Assembly: GCA_002255575.1 (NCBI GenBank)
Contig: NCAT01000012.1
Span: forward strand, 1-64,000
DNA: 64,000 nt
Origin: Acidocella sp. 20-57-95
GTDB lineage: Bacteria; Pseudomonadota; Alphaproteobacteria; Acetobacterales; Acetobacteraceae
Reading direction: 5' to 3'
The notes under the pieces are model-generated. The model did not search any database and was not told the DNA's origin. It was given only the letters and a program-made list of their open reading frames with translations. A program made the translations under genes and the position numbers. Below, piece by piece: positions 30,551 through 39,574 of the stretch (its first letter is position 1; each line of letters starts with the position of its first letter).

Positions 30551-31559
30551 CCCGGCTGATATTGCGGCGTGCCAAGCTATGCTTTGCAGTGGCTCGCGCA
30601 GTTTTTTTGCAGCATCCTTACTACTGCCCCGGCATCTACGCGAACCTGCGACAGCTTTATATGCATTTTGCCGCGAAGCTGATGATGCGATCGACCTAGG
30701 AGACGATCCGTCATCAGCCTTGGCATATCTATATAATCGGTTAGATGCCGCTTACGAGGGTGAACCTTATGCCTCACCAGTGGATCGTGCTTTTGCCGGT
30801 GTTGTCGCCAATTACCAGATCCCCAAACTCCTGCCAGCCGCGTTGATTGAAGGCTTAAGTTGGGATTTACAGGGCAGGCGGTATGAGACATTGGCTGACT
30901 TGGCTGATTATGCGGCGCGGGTGGCCGGCGCTGTTGGCGTGATGATGGCGTTGTTAATGGGCGTGCGTGATGCTGAAAGTCTGGCGCGTGCGGCAGATTT
31001 AGGAGTTGCGATGCAGTTCACAAATATCGCGCGCGATGTCGGCGAAGACGCGCGGGCCGGACGGTTATTTTTACCGCAGCGTTGGTTAGCCGAGGCGGGT
31101 ATTGATGAAAGCGCGTTGCTGGCGACCCCGCAATTTTCCAGCGCCCTGGGCCTCGTGGTAAAACGGTTGCTGGCTGAAGCGGATATTTTATATAAGCGCG
31201 CTTATGCCGGTATTTTAAGGCTACCGCTTGATTGCCGGATTGGCATTGCGGCAGCGCGTAAAATCTACGCCGCGATTGGTGCTGATATTGCAGCCGGCGG
31301 GTATAATTCAGTAACACGCCGCGCCCGTGTATCAGGCTATCGCAAGTTAGCACTCGCGGCTTCAGCGTTGCCCATGATGCTAATATCCACACGCCAAGCA
31401 GATGCAGTAGCACTGCCTGCAACGCAATATTTGGTGGATGCAGCAGCGCTGCCAACAATGGAAAAGCCAAACTCTGGCGTGACGATATTACTTGATATTT
31501 TTGAGCGGCTTGAACGCTCGCAGCGTGAGGCGGTGCGCAATCAACGGCGGCTAGCGTGA
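30531..31559 (+). CDS. crtB: Phytoene synthase (CrtB)
   Basis: Condenses two geranylgeranyl diphosphates to phytoene. Both Asp-rich motifs are present: CREADDAIDLGDD and FTNIARDVGEDARAGR. I choose the ATG at 30531, 342 residues, because GAGGTGG lies six bases upstream. The frame extends five codons further to 30516. It overlaps the crtI end by 20 bases, and a small ORF starts on its stop codon. Confidence 0.95.
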   Translation: MPQFFADPADIAACQAMLCSGSRSFFAASLLLPRHLREPATALYAFCREADDAIDLGDDPSSALAYLYNRLDAAYEGEPYASPVDRAFAGVVANYQIPKLLPAALIEGLSWDLQGRRYETLADLADYAARVAGAVGVMMALLMGVRDAESLARAADLGVAMQFTNIARDVGEDARAGRLFLPQRWLAEAGIDESALLATPQFSSALGLVVKRLLAEADILYKRAYAGILRLPLDCRIGIAAARKIYAAIGADIAAGGYNSVTRRARVSGYRKLALAASALPMMLISTRQADAVALPATQYLVDAAALPTMEKPNSGVTILLDIFERLERSQREAVRNQRRLA

Positions 31560-31729
31560 CCGGCCATATCGCCACGTTCCTGGAATGGAGCTTGTTGGAT
31601 TTGGCGGTGGTTGCTTTTGGCGTGCAGCAATATATTTCGGTGAGCCGCGACTTAAAGCGCAGTAAGGCGCGCGATACGGAGCTGGCGGCAAAGGCCCCAT
31701 TACAGCCGGGGCATCCGGAAGGGCAATAA
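31556..31729 (+). CDS. Small ORF coupled to crtB, 57 residues
   Basis: GTG at 31556 overlaps the crtB stop (GTGA), and the frame runs 57 codons to TAA. The product has one hydrophobic N-terminal stretch (FLEWSLLDLAVVAFGVQQY) and a charged tail (SVSRDLKRSKARDTELAAKA), the pattern of a small inner-membrane protein. I do not recognise a named family. The stop-start coupling and the clean hydrophobic/charged layout support translation. The last 30 bases overlap the convergent end of crtC. Confidence 0.55.
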   Translation: MTGHIATFLEWSLLDLAVVAFGVQQYISVSRDLKRSKARDTELAAKAPLQPGHPEGQ

Positions 31730-32902
31730 GCACTTCACCCAATTTTTATCGAAGCGGTCGAGGTCGAGCGACTCGTAAACAGCCTGTACCGGCAATCCAT
31801 CGACATATGTGGCAATCAAAGCGCGACTATAGAAAGGCGCGTCCTCAAAATTTTTTATCACCGTAGGATTATGCCCAATGTCAGCATAGGTTTGGCGCGG
31901 CAGTCGCCATAATGTTTTTGGTAACGGTTGCAATGGCGGTGGCGTGACGGCAAGCGCGTTGCCATCGCGATCAATACGCAGTGAAATCTCATGGGCCGAA
32001 CCGTCGCGGCGATGAACGTGATATAAAACTCTTGAATTTGCACCCCGATGGCTGCGTGACCAATGCCAGTTTTTGAAATCGCGTGAAAGCGGGGCATCAC
32101 CATCGTTCGTATCGAAATAGGCTGTTCCCTGCCAAGATAGCTTCGGCTTTTCAAAATTTACCTCAATCCGCGCACGCGGGGCGATTGGTTGCCAACGATG
32201 TCGCCCGGCGGCATCAAGTGCGAATTGTTGGGTCTGGATGGATTGTGGTGAGAGTTTGATCGTACCGCGTAGGCGTTGGGGGATCGGCACCGTGATTTCA
32301 TCGATGCTGGCGCTCAATACACCATCTTCCCAGCGCATGAAGCTGCGGCCAATTTGCAACTGGCGCTCACTTCGTGCCAAGGCGCCTCGTGGCCGTTCGG
32401 TCATTGCCCATAAGCTGCCCCTTGGACGGTATAATACCATATTCATCGCGCAGTAATTTTCTGGCGCTGCGGGGGCTTTGGCATTGGCCCAGGCGTAATA
32501 CGGGGAAAAAACGCTGCCGATAAAGCCGATTAATGTAAGGGCTTCGCCGCCGTCGTCGCTAATGGCGTCGATATACCACCAGGCATAGCCACCTGGAGCA
32601 ATGGCTTGGTTGAAGCGAGGTCCTGCAAGATTTGGGTTGCCGCAAGCCGCCCCGAGAGTGCTGCCATTGGTAGCCCCGGCCCCGGATGTACCGAGCCCCC
32701 CGCCAAATAAAGGCCCGGTAGTTTGGTTTTCACACCTGGCCGGTTGAATGAGTCCCGCCAACTGCTGAGGGCTCGCCCATATAGCGCGCCGCCTGATCCC
32801 GGAAACATCTGGTTGAATTGCGGCGGCCCAGTGCGCGTAATCGCCGATGGATGCAATGTCAGGCCGCGGCGTTGCAGTTTTTCTGTCATGCGCTTCAGCC
32901 AT
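31700..32902 (-). CDS. crtC: Hydroxyneurosporene synthase / carotenoid 1,2-hydratase (CrtC)
   Basis: Adds water to the psi end group of neurosporene or lycopene in the spirilloxanthin/spheroidene pathways. The conserved core starts near residue 95 of this frame (RFNQAIAPGGYAWWYIDAIS, about 32620) and includes GFIGSVFSPYYAWANA. The start is unresolved. The only in-frame ATG with a good ribosome site (GGAGGA six bases upstream) is at 32902, inside crtD, giving 400 residues and a 373-base overlap. The first 94 residues look like out-of-frame crtD. No ATG, GTG or TTG lies between 32761 (a TTG without ribosome site) and the core. Confidence 0.82.
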   Translation of the reverse strand: MAEAHDRKTATPRPDIASIGDYAHWAAAIQPDVSGIRRRAIWASPQQLAGLIQPARCENQTTGPLFGGGLGTSGAGATNGSTLGAACGNPNLAGPRFNQAIAPGGYAWWYIDAISDDGGEALTLIGFIGSVFSPYYAWANAKAPAAPENYCAMNMVLYRPRGSLWAMTERPRGALARSERQLQIGRSFMRWEDGVLSASIDEITVPIPQRLRGTIKLSPQSIQTQQFALDAAGRHRWQPIAPRARIEVNFEKPKLSWQGTAYFDTNDGDAPLSRDFKNWHWSRSHRGANSRVLYHVHRRDGSAHEISLRIDRDGNALAVTPPPLQPLPKTLWRLPRQTYADIGHNPTVIKNFEDAPFYSRALIATYVDGLPVQAVYESLDLDRFDKNWVKCLLPFRMPRL

Positions 32903-34062
32903 TGATCTTCCTCCGCGGCGTTGGGGTGGTGCTTATCGCCATTGGCTGGGGCGTTGATAAGGCAAAAATATTCACCAGGGTTGGGTGTACACACATAAAC
33001 CGTCGGGTCGAACGGTATTTGCCCGGCTGCAATCGTGTCGAATTCTGCTTTATAGTCCGATGAGAAAAACACATTATGGTGGGCCAGTTCCATGCCTGCG
33101 TTGGCGCCCGTCAGCGCCCAGGTTATAGCGGAAAGCGAACGTTTTGCGTTTTTACAAAAGCCACTAACCGCTTGCTGGGCTGGTTCGCCCAGATAGCCAG
33201 CATCGAGAGCCGCGAGGTCAGTGTTTGCCAGCACTGCGTCCGCTGCGATAAATCTGCCATCGCGCAACAGCACGCCAGAAATACAGCCGGATTTGACTTT
33301 AATTTCCTGAACGGGGCTGTTGAAGTGGAAAACGGCGCCGCGTGCTTTGGCTAAATCCATCAGCACGTCAGCGAGTTTAATCATACCGCCTGCAATGGTC
33401 CAAACCCCGCTTTGTTCAGCGTGCGCAATTAGCATTAAGGTGGCGGGTGCAGAAAATGGTGAGGCGCCACAATAGGTGGCGTAGCGGGCGAAAAGTTGTT
33501 GTAGTTTAGGGTTGCTGAAATAACGGCCAAGCTCATTCCACATGGTCGCGAACGCGCCGAGATTGGCGAGGGCAGGTAGCTGGGCAAGCCCGGCATTGCG
33601 GATAAGCCCGAGCAAGCCCGGCTGCGCGCTTTGCATAAAGCTGGCATCGAGTGTTGTAAAAATCTGCTGACTACGCGCACGAAAACGTCGATAATCTTGG
33701 GCGGCTTTGGCACCAGCGAACGCGGCAATAGCGGCTTCCGTACGGCTTACATCTGCAAATAAATCAAGCTGCGTTCCATCTTCCCAGGCGTGGCGTGCCA
33801 GGCATTGTAGTGGCGTCAAGGTCAGATGGTCTTCAAGCTTGCTGCCAGCATCAGCAAAAATTGCATCAAATACGGGCTTCAACGTGAAGACCGTGGGGCC
33901 GGCATCAATCGCCACGCCACCGGGTTTTAATTGCCGCAATTTGCCCCCCGGCGTTGCGGCTGCCTCACAAACCGTGACGCTGCGGCCAGCCTGCGCGAGC
34001 TGCAAAGCTGCGGTGAGCCCGCCAATGCCGGCACCGATAATGACGATGTTGCGCGAGGTCAT
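32530..34062 (-). CDS. crtD: Methoxyneurosporene/1-hydroxycarotenoid 3,4-desaturase (CrtD)
   Basis: CrtI-family flavoprotein introducing the C3-C4 double bond in acyclic hydroxy- or methoxycarotenoids. N-terminal IVIIGAGIGGLTAALQLAQA with TPGGKLRQLKPGGVAIDAGP; C-terminal FAD signature LYLAGGSVHPGPGLPMAALS. It has 510 residues. The last 25 or so residues (ASTKPLLQVAMPGGISTP and on) extend past the usual family end into the crtC coding region. It is divergent from crtE with two PpsR-type sites between them. Confidence 0.93.
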   Translation of the reverse strand: MTSRNIVIIGAGIGGLTAALQLAQAGRSVTVCEAAATPGGKLRQLKPGGVAIDAGPTVFTLKPVFDAIFADAGSKLEDHLTLTPLQCLARHAWEDGTQLDLFADVSRTEAAIAAFAGAKAAQDYRRFRARSQQIFTTLDASFMQSAQPGLLGLIRNAGLAQLPALANLGAFATMWNELGRYFSNPKLQQLFARYATYCGASPFSAPATLMLIAHAEQSGVWTIAGGMIKLADVLMDLAKARGAVFHFNSPVQEIKVKSGCISGVLLRDGRFIAADAVLANTDLAALDAGYLGEPAQQAVSGFCKNAKRSLSAITWALTGANAGMELAHHNVFFSSDYKAEFDTIAAGQIPFDPTVYVCTPNPGEYFCLINAPANGDKHHPNAAEEDQWLKRMTEKLQRRGLTLHPSAITRTGPPQFNQMFPGSGGALYGRALSSWRDSFNRPGVKTKLPGLYLAGGSVHPGPGLPMAALSGRLAATQILQDLASTKPLLQVAMPGGISTPLATTAAKPLH

Positions 34063-34090
34063 GCGCTAATATCGAAATGTCTTGACCGAT

Positions 34091-34133
34091 TGTCAATTAA
34101 TATGCACATATTTAATGACAACTAAAGTTGACA
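34091..34133. promoter_or_regulatory. Two PpsR/CrtJ-type sites between crtD and crtE
   Basis: Site 1 is TGTCAATTAATATGCACA at 34091-34108, a full TGT-N12-ACA match. Site 2 is TGACAACTAAAGTTGACA at 34116-34133, with one mismatch in the first triplet but a palindromic CAACT-AAGTTG core. The starts are 25 bases apart, against 16 in the bchH and bchF operators. Position fits control of crtD-crtC (minus) and crtE-crtF (plus). Confidence 0.78.
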
Positions 34134-34166
34134 CTTATATCAGGTCAACATGTCGGGGGACCACCC

Positions 34167-35036
34167 ATGGATGCATCATCGCGCATTGAGGCTGGCTTAA
34201 ATATGGCGTTTACGCGCACCCACGCGCCGCCAGCACCACCCTTGCTGGCCGCCGCCATGCGCCATGCGGTGTTTCCGCGCGGTGCGCGTGTGCGGCCAAG
34301 GCTTTGTTTGTCAGTGGCGGCGGCGTGTGGTGATGACCACCCGGAAGTTTCGGATGCCGCTGCCTGCGCCCTTGAGTTACTGCATTGCGCCTCGCTGGTG
34401 CATGATGATCTGCCATGTTTTGACGATGCCGCGATCCGCCGTGGCAAGCCTTCTGTGCATGCTGCCTATGGTGCGCCGCTGGCGGTGTTAGCGGGCGATG
34501 CGCTGATTGTGCTGTCCTTCCAATTATTAGCCTGGAGCACTTTGCACGTCCCCGCACGGCTGGGTCCGTTGGTGCTAACCATCGCGCAAGCCGTGGGAAT
34601 GCCGAACGGCATTGCAGCCGGCCAAGCCTGGGAGAGTGAACCAAAGCCGGACCTGGCGGTTTACCAACGCGCAAAAACAGGTGCGTTATTTTCAGCCGCA
34701 ACCATCGCCGGTGCAGCCGCTGCGGGCGCAGACCCGCAACCATGGCGCGCTTTGGGTGAGTTGCTGGGCGAGGCGTATCAAGTGGCGGATGATCTGCTGG
34801 ATGCAGTTGCCAACCCGGATGAATGCGGCAAGCCGGTGGGGCAGGATGCAGCATTGAATCGCCCAAGCGCGGTGCGCGCTTACGGCATTAACGGGGCGCT
34901 TGACTTGCTGGAGTCTTTGGCGGCCTCAGCCGCCGCATCGATCCCTGATTGCGCCGGAGCCACCCCGTTGCGGGCGTTGATCGCGCAGGAAGCAAAACGA
35001 TTAGTGCCAAAGAGCCTCTCGCGCGCTGCGGCGTGA
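34167..35036 (+). CDS. crtE: Geranylgeranyl diphosphate synthase (CrtE)
   Basis: Polyprenyl synthetase making GGPP for both carotenoids and the bacteriochlorophyll tail. First Asp-rich region LVHDDLPCFDDAAIRRGKPS; second, QVADDLLDAV. It has 289 residues from the ATG at 34167, with GGGGGA six bases upstream. The frame is open to a TTG at 34128 lying inside a PpsR site, so that start is rejected. crtF follows after six bases. Confidence 0.94.
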   Translation: MDASSRIEAGLNMAFTRTHAPPAPPLLAAAMRHAVFPRGARVRPRLCLSVAAACGDDHPEVSDAAACALELLHCASLVHDDLPCFDDAAIRRGKPSVHAAYGAPLAVLAGDALIVLSFQLLAWSTLHVPARLGPLVLTIAQAVGMPNGIAAGQAWESEPKPDLAVYQRAKTGALFSAATIAGAAAAGADPQPWRALGELLGEAYQVADDLLDAVANPDECGKPVGQDAALNRPSAVRAYGINGALDLLESLAASAAASIPDCAGATPLRALIAQEAKRLVPKSLSRAAA

Positions 35037-35042
35037 GGCTGA

Positions 35043-36170
35043 ATGTCGGCTAATCTTTCCACCGTGCCACTGCCACAGCGTTCATCGCTTTCGGCATATC
35101 TCTGGGCGTGGCGCGACCGGTTGCTGGCGAGCCCGAATTTTCAAAACTGGGCGGCGCGTTTTCCGCTCACCAGGCATATCGCGCGGCGGGAGGCACGCGC
35201 CTTGTTTGATATTTGTGCGGGCTTTGTGTACGCGCAGACGCTGTCTGCCTGTACAGCACTCAATATTTTTGACCTGCTGGCAAAGGGGGCTTTGCCGATT
35301 GAGGCATTGGCGCTGCACTGCGATATACCGCCCCAGAATTTGGAAATTTTACTGCATGCGGCAGTCTCGTTAAGGCTGCTGCAACGTCACGGAAATGGTT
35401 ATCGCTTGGGTCCGTTGGGGGCTGCGCTGCGTGGAAACCCCGGTATCGCCGCCATGGTTGCCCATCATCGGCTATTTTATGCTGATCTCGCGGATCCGGT
35501 TGCTTTGCTTCGGGGGCAAGCTGAAACGGCGCTGCAAAAATTTTGGCCGTACCAAGGCAATGCCGGGCAGGCAGCAGATTACTCAGCCTTGATGGCAGCG
35601 TCGCAACCGATGGTGGCGGGTGAAATTCTGCGTGCGTATAATTTTACCAAGCATAAAATCGTCATGGATGTGGCCGGCGGTGACGGCAGCTTCCTGCGGC
35701 TTCTGGCCCCCCAGGCACCGCGATTACACTTGCGATTATTTGAATTGCCCGAAGTTGCGGCACAAGCGCGCCGCGCCTTTGCGCGCGCCGGTTTAAGCCA
35801 GCGTAGCGATGTTTTCGAAGGTGATTTTACCACCGCAGCACTGCCAGCAGGTGCCGATCTCATCACCCTCATCCGGGTTTTGCACGACCACCCTGATGCA
35901 AGGGCCAGAATTTTACTGGCCGCCGCCTATAACGCACTGCCCCGCGGCGGGGTGTTGTTGCTGGCCGAGCCGATGGGCGGCACCAAAGGCGCAGAGCCGA
36001 TGGCCGCTGCCTATTTCGGTTTTTACCTTCTGGCGATGGGCAGCGGACGCGCCCGCCACCCGCAACAAATCATGAAACTACTGGCTGAAACCGGCTTTTC
36101 GCGGGTTCGCATGCTGCCAACCGCCCAACCTTTGCTGGCCAGTATCATAATCGCCCAAAGAGAATTGTAA
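35043..36170 (+). CDS. crtF: Hydroxyneurosporene O-methyltransferase (CrtF)
   Basis: SAM-dependent enzyme methylating the C1-hydroxyl of acyclic carotenoids, giving methoxy end groups as in spirilloxanthin. It has 375 residues. An N-terminal helical dimerisation domain (ALFDICAGFVYAQTLSACTA) precedes the plant-OMT-like catalytic domain with SAM motif VMDVAGGDGSFLRLLAP and the late block LIRVLHDHPDARARILLAAA. It ends just before the bchC promoter region. Confidence 0.94.
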   Translation: MSANLSTVPLPQRSSLSAYLWAWRDRLLASPNFQNWAARFPLTRHIARREARALFDICAGFVYAQTLSACTALNIFDLLAKGALPIEALALHCDIPPQNLEILLHAAVSLRLLQRHGNGYRLGPLGAALRGNPGIAAMVAHHRLFYADLADPVALLRGQAETALQKFWPYQGNAGQAADYSALMAASQPMVAGEILRAYNFTKHKIVMDVAGGDGSFLRLLAPQAPRLHLRLFELPEVAAQARRAFARAGLSQRSDVFEGDFTTAALPAGADLITLIRVLHDHPDARARILLAAAYNALPRGGVLLLAEPMGGTKGAEPMAAAYFGFYLLAMGSGRARHPQQIMKLLAETGFSRVRMLPTAQPLLASIIIAQREL

Positions 36171-36178
36171 GTTTTTAT

Positions 36179-36209
36179 TGACAATAATAGTTGTCACTAT
36201 AATCTGACA
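36179..36209 (+). promoter_or_regulatory. bchC-puf promoter region with PpsR-type operator
   Basis: TGTCACTATAATCTGACA at 36192-36209 is an exact TGT-N12-ACA site. TGACAATAATAGTTGTCA at 36179-36196 is an overlapping palindrome in the opposite sense. A TATAAT hexamer (36198-36203) lies inside the first site and TTATTG at 36175-36180 is spaced 17 bases from it, so repressor binding would cover the -10 region. This would drive bchCXYZ and, by readthrough, puf. Confidence 0.75.
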
Positions 36210-36269
36210 ACTATCAGCCAGGCGAAGATGTAAGGCCCGGCTGCAACTGCCCGCGAAAGGTCAGGAATA

Positions 36270-37199
36270 GTGGAAAGCCAAGCCGTCGTTATCCGCGAGC
36301 CTAAAATAGTCGAACTCGGCGCGGTGCGTTTAAATGCGCCGGGCGAGAGCGATTTGGTCGTGGATGTGACCCATAGCGGGATCAGCACGGGCACCGAGCG
36401 TCTGTTCTGGTCCGGTGAGATGCCGGCGTTCCCCGGCATGGGCTACCCGCTGGTGCCGGGCTATGAATCGGTTGGCCGTGTGGTCTCGGCCCCGCCCGCT
36501 TTCGCAAGCCGGGTGGGCGAGTTTGTATTCGTGCCGGGTTCAAATTGTTTTGCGGATGTGCGGGGCTTGTTTGGTGCCAATGCCTCCCGGTTGGTGGTGC
36601 CGCAGGCACGTGCCGTAACAGTGAGCGAATCGTTGGGTGAGCGCGGCGTATTATTGGCCTTGGCGGCCACTGCCTATCATGCTTCTGCCAATGGCGCCGC
36701 CCAACCGGACTTGATTATCGGCCATGGTGTGGTGGGCAGGCTGCTTGCGCGCATTGCGGTGTTGGCCGGTGCCAAGCCGGTGGTGTGGGAACGCAACCCG
36801 GCGCGTCACGACGGGGCTGAAGGCTACGAAGTGCGCCTGCCGCAGGATGATAACCGCCATGATTACAAGCATATCTACGATGCGAGCGGCGATGAAACCT
36901 TGCTCGACCGGCTGATCTCGCGCTTGGCCCCTGGCGGTGAAATTGTGCTGGCGGGATTTTATGCCAAGCTAAGCTTTGCCTTCGCACCCGCCTTTATGCG
37001 CGAAGCCCGCTTACGCATCGCCGCACAATGGCAGCCTGAGGACCTCATGGCGGTGCAGAAACTTGCAGAGTCGGGCGCTTTGAATCTCGACGGGCTGATC
37101 ACGCATCACGCCGCCGCAACAGACGTCCGTGAGGCGTACCAAACCGCTTTCGAAACGCCCGAATGCCTAAAAATGATTATTGATTGGAGCTCATCATGA
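36270..37199 (+). CDS. bchC: 3-hydroxyethyl bacteriochlorophyllide a dehydrogenase (BchC)
   Basis: Medium-chain dehydrogenase-like enzyme oxidising the 3-(1-hydroxyethyl) group to the acetyl group of bacteriochlorophyll a. It has 309 residues starting at a GTG with AAAGG nine bases upstream. Family blocks are GISTGTERLFWSGEMPAFPG near residue 38 and a glycine-rich segment LIIGHGVVGRLLARIAVL. First gene of the bchCXYZ-puf run; its stop overlaps the bchX start. Confidence 0.95.
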   Translation: MESQAVVIREPKIVELGAVRLNAPGESDLVVDVTHSGISTGTERLFWSGEMPAFPGMGYPLVPGYESVGRVVSAPPAFASRVGEFVFVPGSNCFADVRGLFGANASRLVVPQARAVTVSESLGERGVLLALAATAYHASANGAAQPDLIIGHGVVGRLLARIAVLAGAKPVVWERNPARHDGAEGYEVRLPQDDNRHDYKHIYDASGDETLLDRLISRLAPGGEIVLAGFYAKLSFAFAPAFMREARLRIAAQWQPEDLMAVQKLAESGALNLDGLITHHAAATDVREAYQTAFETPECLKMIIDWSSS

Positions 37200-38164
37200 A
37201 TGCGACGCCTGGGCGTATCCGTCCCGATATTTCTGCCGAAGCATCGGTGAAGCCTCCCAAGAAAACCCAGATTATTGCCATTTATGGCAAAGGTGGTATC
37301 GGCAAAAGTTTCACGCTGGCCAACCTTTCATACATGATGGCCGAGCAGGGTAAGCGTGTACTGCTGATTGGCTGCGATCCAAAATCTGACACCACATCCT
37401 TGCTATTTGGCGGGCGGTCTTGCCCAACCATCATTGAAACATCCTCCAAGAAAAAAGCTGCCGGTGAAGCGGTGGTGATTGGTGATGTGTGCTTCAAGCG
37501 CGATGGTGTGTTTGCCATGGAGCTTGGTGGCCCGGAAGTTGGCCGTGGTTGCGGCGGGCGTGGAATCATTCACGGGTTCGAGCTGCTGGATAAATTAGGC
37601 TTCCAGGATTGGGATTTTGACTATGTGCTGCTGGACTTTTTAGGTGACGTGGTGTGCGGCGGTTTCGGCTTGCCGATCGCGCGTGACCTTTGCCAGAAAG
37701 TGATCGTGGTCGCCTCGAATGATCTGCAATCTCTCTATGTCGCTAATAATGTCTGCTCAGCGGTAGATTATTTCCGCAACCTGGGTGGCAATGTTGGGGT
37801 TGCCGGCATGGTGATCAATAAAGATGACGGAACCGGCGAAGCGCAGGCATTTTGCGACTCGGTCGGAATTCCCATTCTGGCCGCGATTCCAGCGGATGAT
37901 GATATTCGCCGCAAGAGCGCCAATTACGAAATTATCGGCACGTCGCAGAGCCAATGGGGCGCCTTATTTCAGGAGCTTGGCTTAGCCGTCGCCGAAGCAC
38001 CCCCGGTGCGCCCGACGCCACTGACGCAAGAAGGGCTGCTGGGTCTTTTCAAAGGTGATGCGGTGGGCCGCGATGTGGTGCTGGACCCTGCAACGTTCGC
38101 TGATATGTGTGGGGTTGACCATGTTGAGATCCCGTCACTCGAAGTTGTGTATGAGGGATCATAG
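37196..38164 (+). CDS. bchX: Chlorophyllide a reductase iron protein (BchX)
   Basis: Nitrogenase-like Fe protein delivering electrons to BchYZ for reduction of ring B. It has 322 residues from the ATG at 37196 (GGAG upstream, ATGA overlap with bchC). P-loop [20 protein letters not shown] and cluster cysteines in ELGGPEVGRGCGGRG and [15 protein letters not shown] are present. The N-terminal extension before the P-loop is normal for BchX. Confidence 0.97.
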   Translation: MNATPGRIRPDISAEASVKPPKKTQIIAIYGKGGIGKSFTLANLSYMMAEQGKRVLLIGCDPKSDTTSLLFGGRSCPTIIETSSKKKAAGEAVVIGDVCFKRDGVFAMELGGPEVGRGCGGRGIIHGFELLDKLGFQDWDFDYVLLDFLGDVVCGGFGLPIARDLCQKVIVVASNDLQSLYVANNVCSAVDYFRNLGGNVGVAGMVINKDDGTGEAQAFCDSVGIPILAAIPADDDIRRKSANYEIIGTSQSQWGALFQELGLAVAEAPPVRPTPLTQEGLLGLFKGDAVGRDVVLDPATFADMCGVDHVEIPSLEVVYEGS

Positions 38165-38167
38165 ACC

Positions 38168-39574
38168 ATGGATGGTGCGGTTCTCCCACCGGTAAAACTG
38201 GCTGAAGCGTCCTGTCATGGCGGTAAAGATACCATGAAGGCGGCAGCGCGCGCGGCGGGTAAATCCGAGATGCTCGACAAGCTCGCCATGGATTATCCGC
38301 AAGGTCCGCACGACCAACCACAATCAATGTGCCCAGCCTTTGGTAGCTTGCGGGTTGGTTTGCGCATGCGCCGGGTGGCGACGATTCTTTCAGGCTCGGC
38401 CTGCTGTGTTTACGGGCTGACCTTCACCTCACATTTCTACGGGGCACGCCGCAGCGTTGGCTATGTGCCATTCGATTCTGAGACTTTGGTTACCGGACAA
38501 TTATTTGAAGACATCCGCAAAGCGGTGCGGGAGACAGCACGGCCGGATGATTATGATGCGGTGGTCATCATTAATCTCTGCGTCCCAACAGCCTCTGGTG
38601 TGCCGTTGGATTTGTTGCCCAAAGAGATTGATGGGGTGCGGATCATCGGCATTGATGTGCCCGGCTTTGGCGTGCCAACCCATGCGGAAGCAAAAGATGT
38701 GCTCGCCGGTGCCATGCTGAAATATGCGCGCGGTGAAGCGGAACGGGGTGCGGTGGCAAGGCCACGCGGGCCGGTCGCCGAAGGTAAGCGCGTCTCGCTA
38801 ATCGGTGAGTTATTTCCGGCTGACCCACCAGGCATCGCAGCGATGCTGGCGCCGATGGGCCTCTCATTAGCGCCCGGCATGCCGGCGCGTGAATGGCGTG
38901 ATTTATATGGTGCGCTAGACTGCACTGTGGCAGCCGCTGTGCACCCGTTTTATACGGCCACGATTCGTGAGTTTGCTGCTGCGGGCAGGCCCGTGATTGG
39001 CTCAGCGCCGGTTGGTTTAGAAGGTACCGCTGACTGGCTGGAAGCCATCGGCCATGCGGCGCAGGTTGGTCCGGCCGCCATTGATCTCGCGAAAGCAAAA
39101 ATACTGCCAGCCATTCAAGGCATACTGGCAGGCAACCGTGTGAATGCAAGGTTGGTGATTTCTGGCTATGAGGGATCTGAGCTTTTGGTGGCGCGGCTGC
39201 TCGTCGAAGCCGGTGCAACAATCCCCTATGTCGGCACGGCTTTGCCACGGACGGAATGGAGCAACGCGGACCGCGAATGGCTGGAAGCGCGCGGAACCCA
39301 CGTACAATTCCGCGCCTCGCTGGAACAAGATGTTGGGGCCACGCGGGATGTGAAGCCAGACCTTGCGGTTGGCACAACGCCGTTGGTGCAGGCGGCGAAG
39401 GAACAAGGCATTCCGGCAGTATATTTCACCAACATGGTCTCAGCTCGGCCGTTATTTGGCGTGGCAGGTGTTGGTTCGGTTGTCTCAATCGTTGCCGCAC
39501 AGACCGCGGGGCGTGAACGTTTCTCCCGCATGATCGACTTCTTCGCACCGGTACAGGAGGCTGCGACATGTTAG
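38168..39574 (+). CDS. bchY: Chlorophyllide a reductase subunit BchY
   Basis: 468-residue subunit of the BchYZ catalytic component. Cysteine-containing N-terminal blocks ([40 protein letters not shown]) hold cluster ligands. With BchX it makes bacteriochlorophyllide from chlorophyllide, and in some lineages also reduces the 8-vinyl group. No separate 8-vinyl reductase gene is seen in the window. It overlaps bchZ by seven bases. Confidence 0.97.
   Translation: MDGAVLPPVKLAEASCHGGKDTMKAAARAAGKSEMLDKLAMDYPQGPHDQPQSMCPAFGSLRVGLRMRRVATILSGSACCVYGLTFTSHFYGARRSVGYVPFDSETLVTGQLFEDIRKAVRETARPDDYDAVVIINLCVPTASGVPLDLLPKEIDGVRIIGIDVPGFGVPTHAEAKDVLAGAMLKYARGEAERGAVARPRGPVAEGKRVSLIGELFPADPPGIAAMLAPMGLSLAPGMPAREWRDLYGALDCTVAAAVHPFYTATIREFAAAGRPVIGSAPVGLEGTADWLEAIGHAAQVGPAAIDLAKAKILPAIQGILAGNRVNARLVISGYEGSELLVARLLVEAGATIPYVGTALPRTEWSNADREWLEARGTHVQFRASLEQDVGATRDVKPDLAVGTTPLVQAAKEQGIPAVYFTNMVSARPLFGVAGVGSVVSIVAAQTAGRERFSRMIDFFAPVQEAATC

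Noticed and set aside
38643..39377. 244-codon minus-strand frame inside bchY
   Set aside because: Antisense to a clearly real bchY, Pro/His/Arg-rich, no start context.
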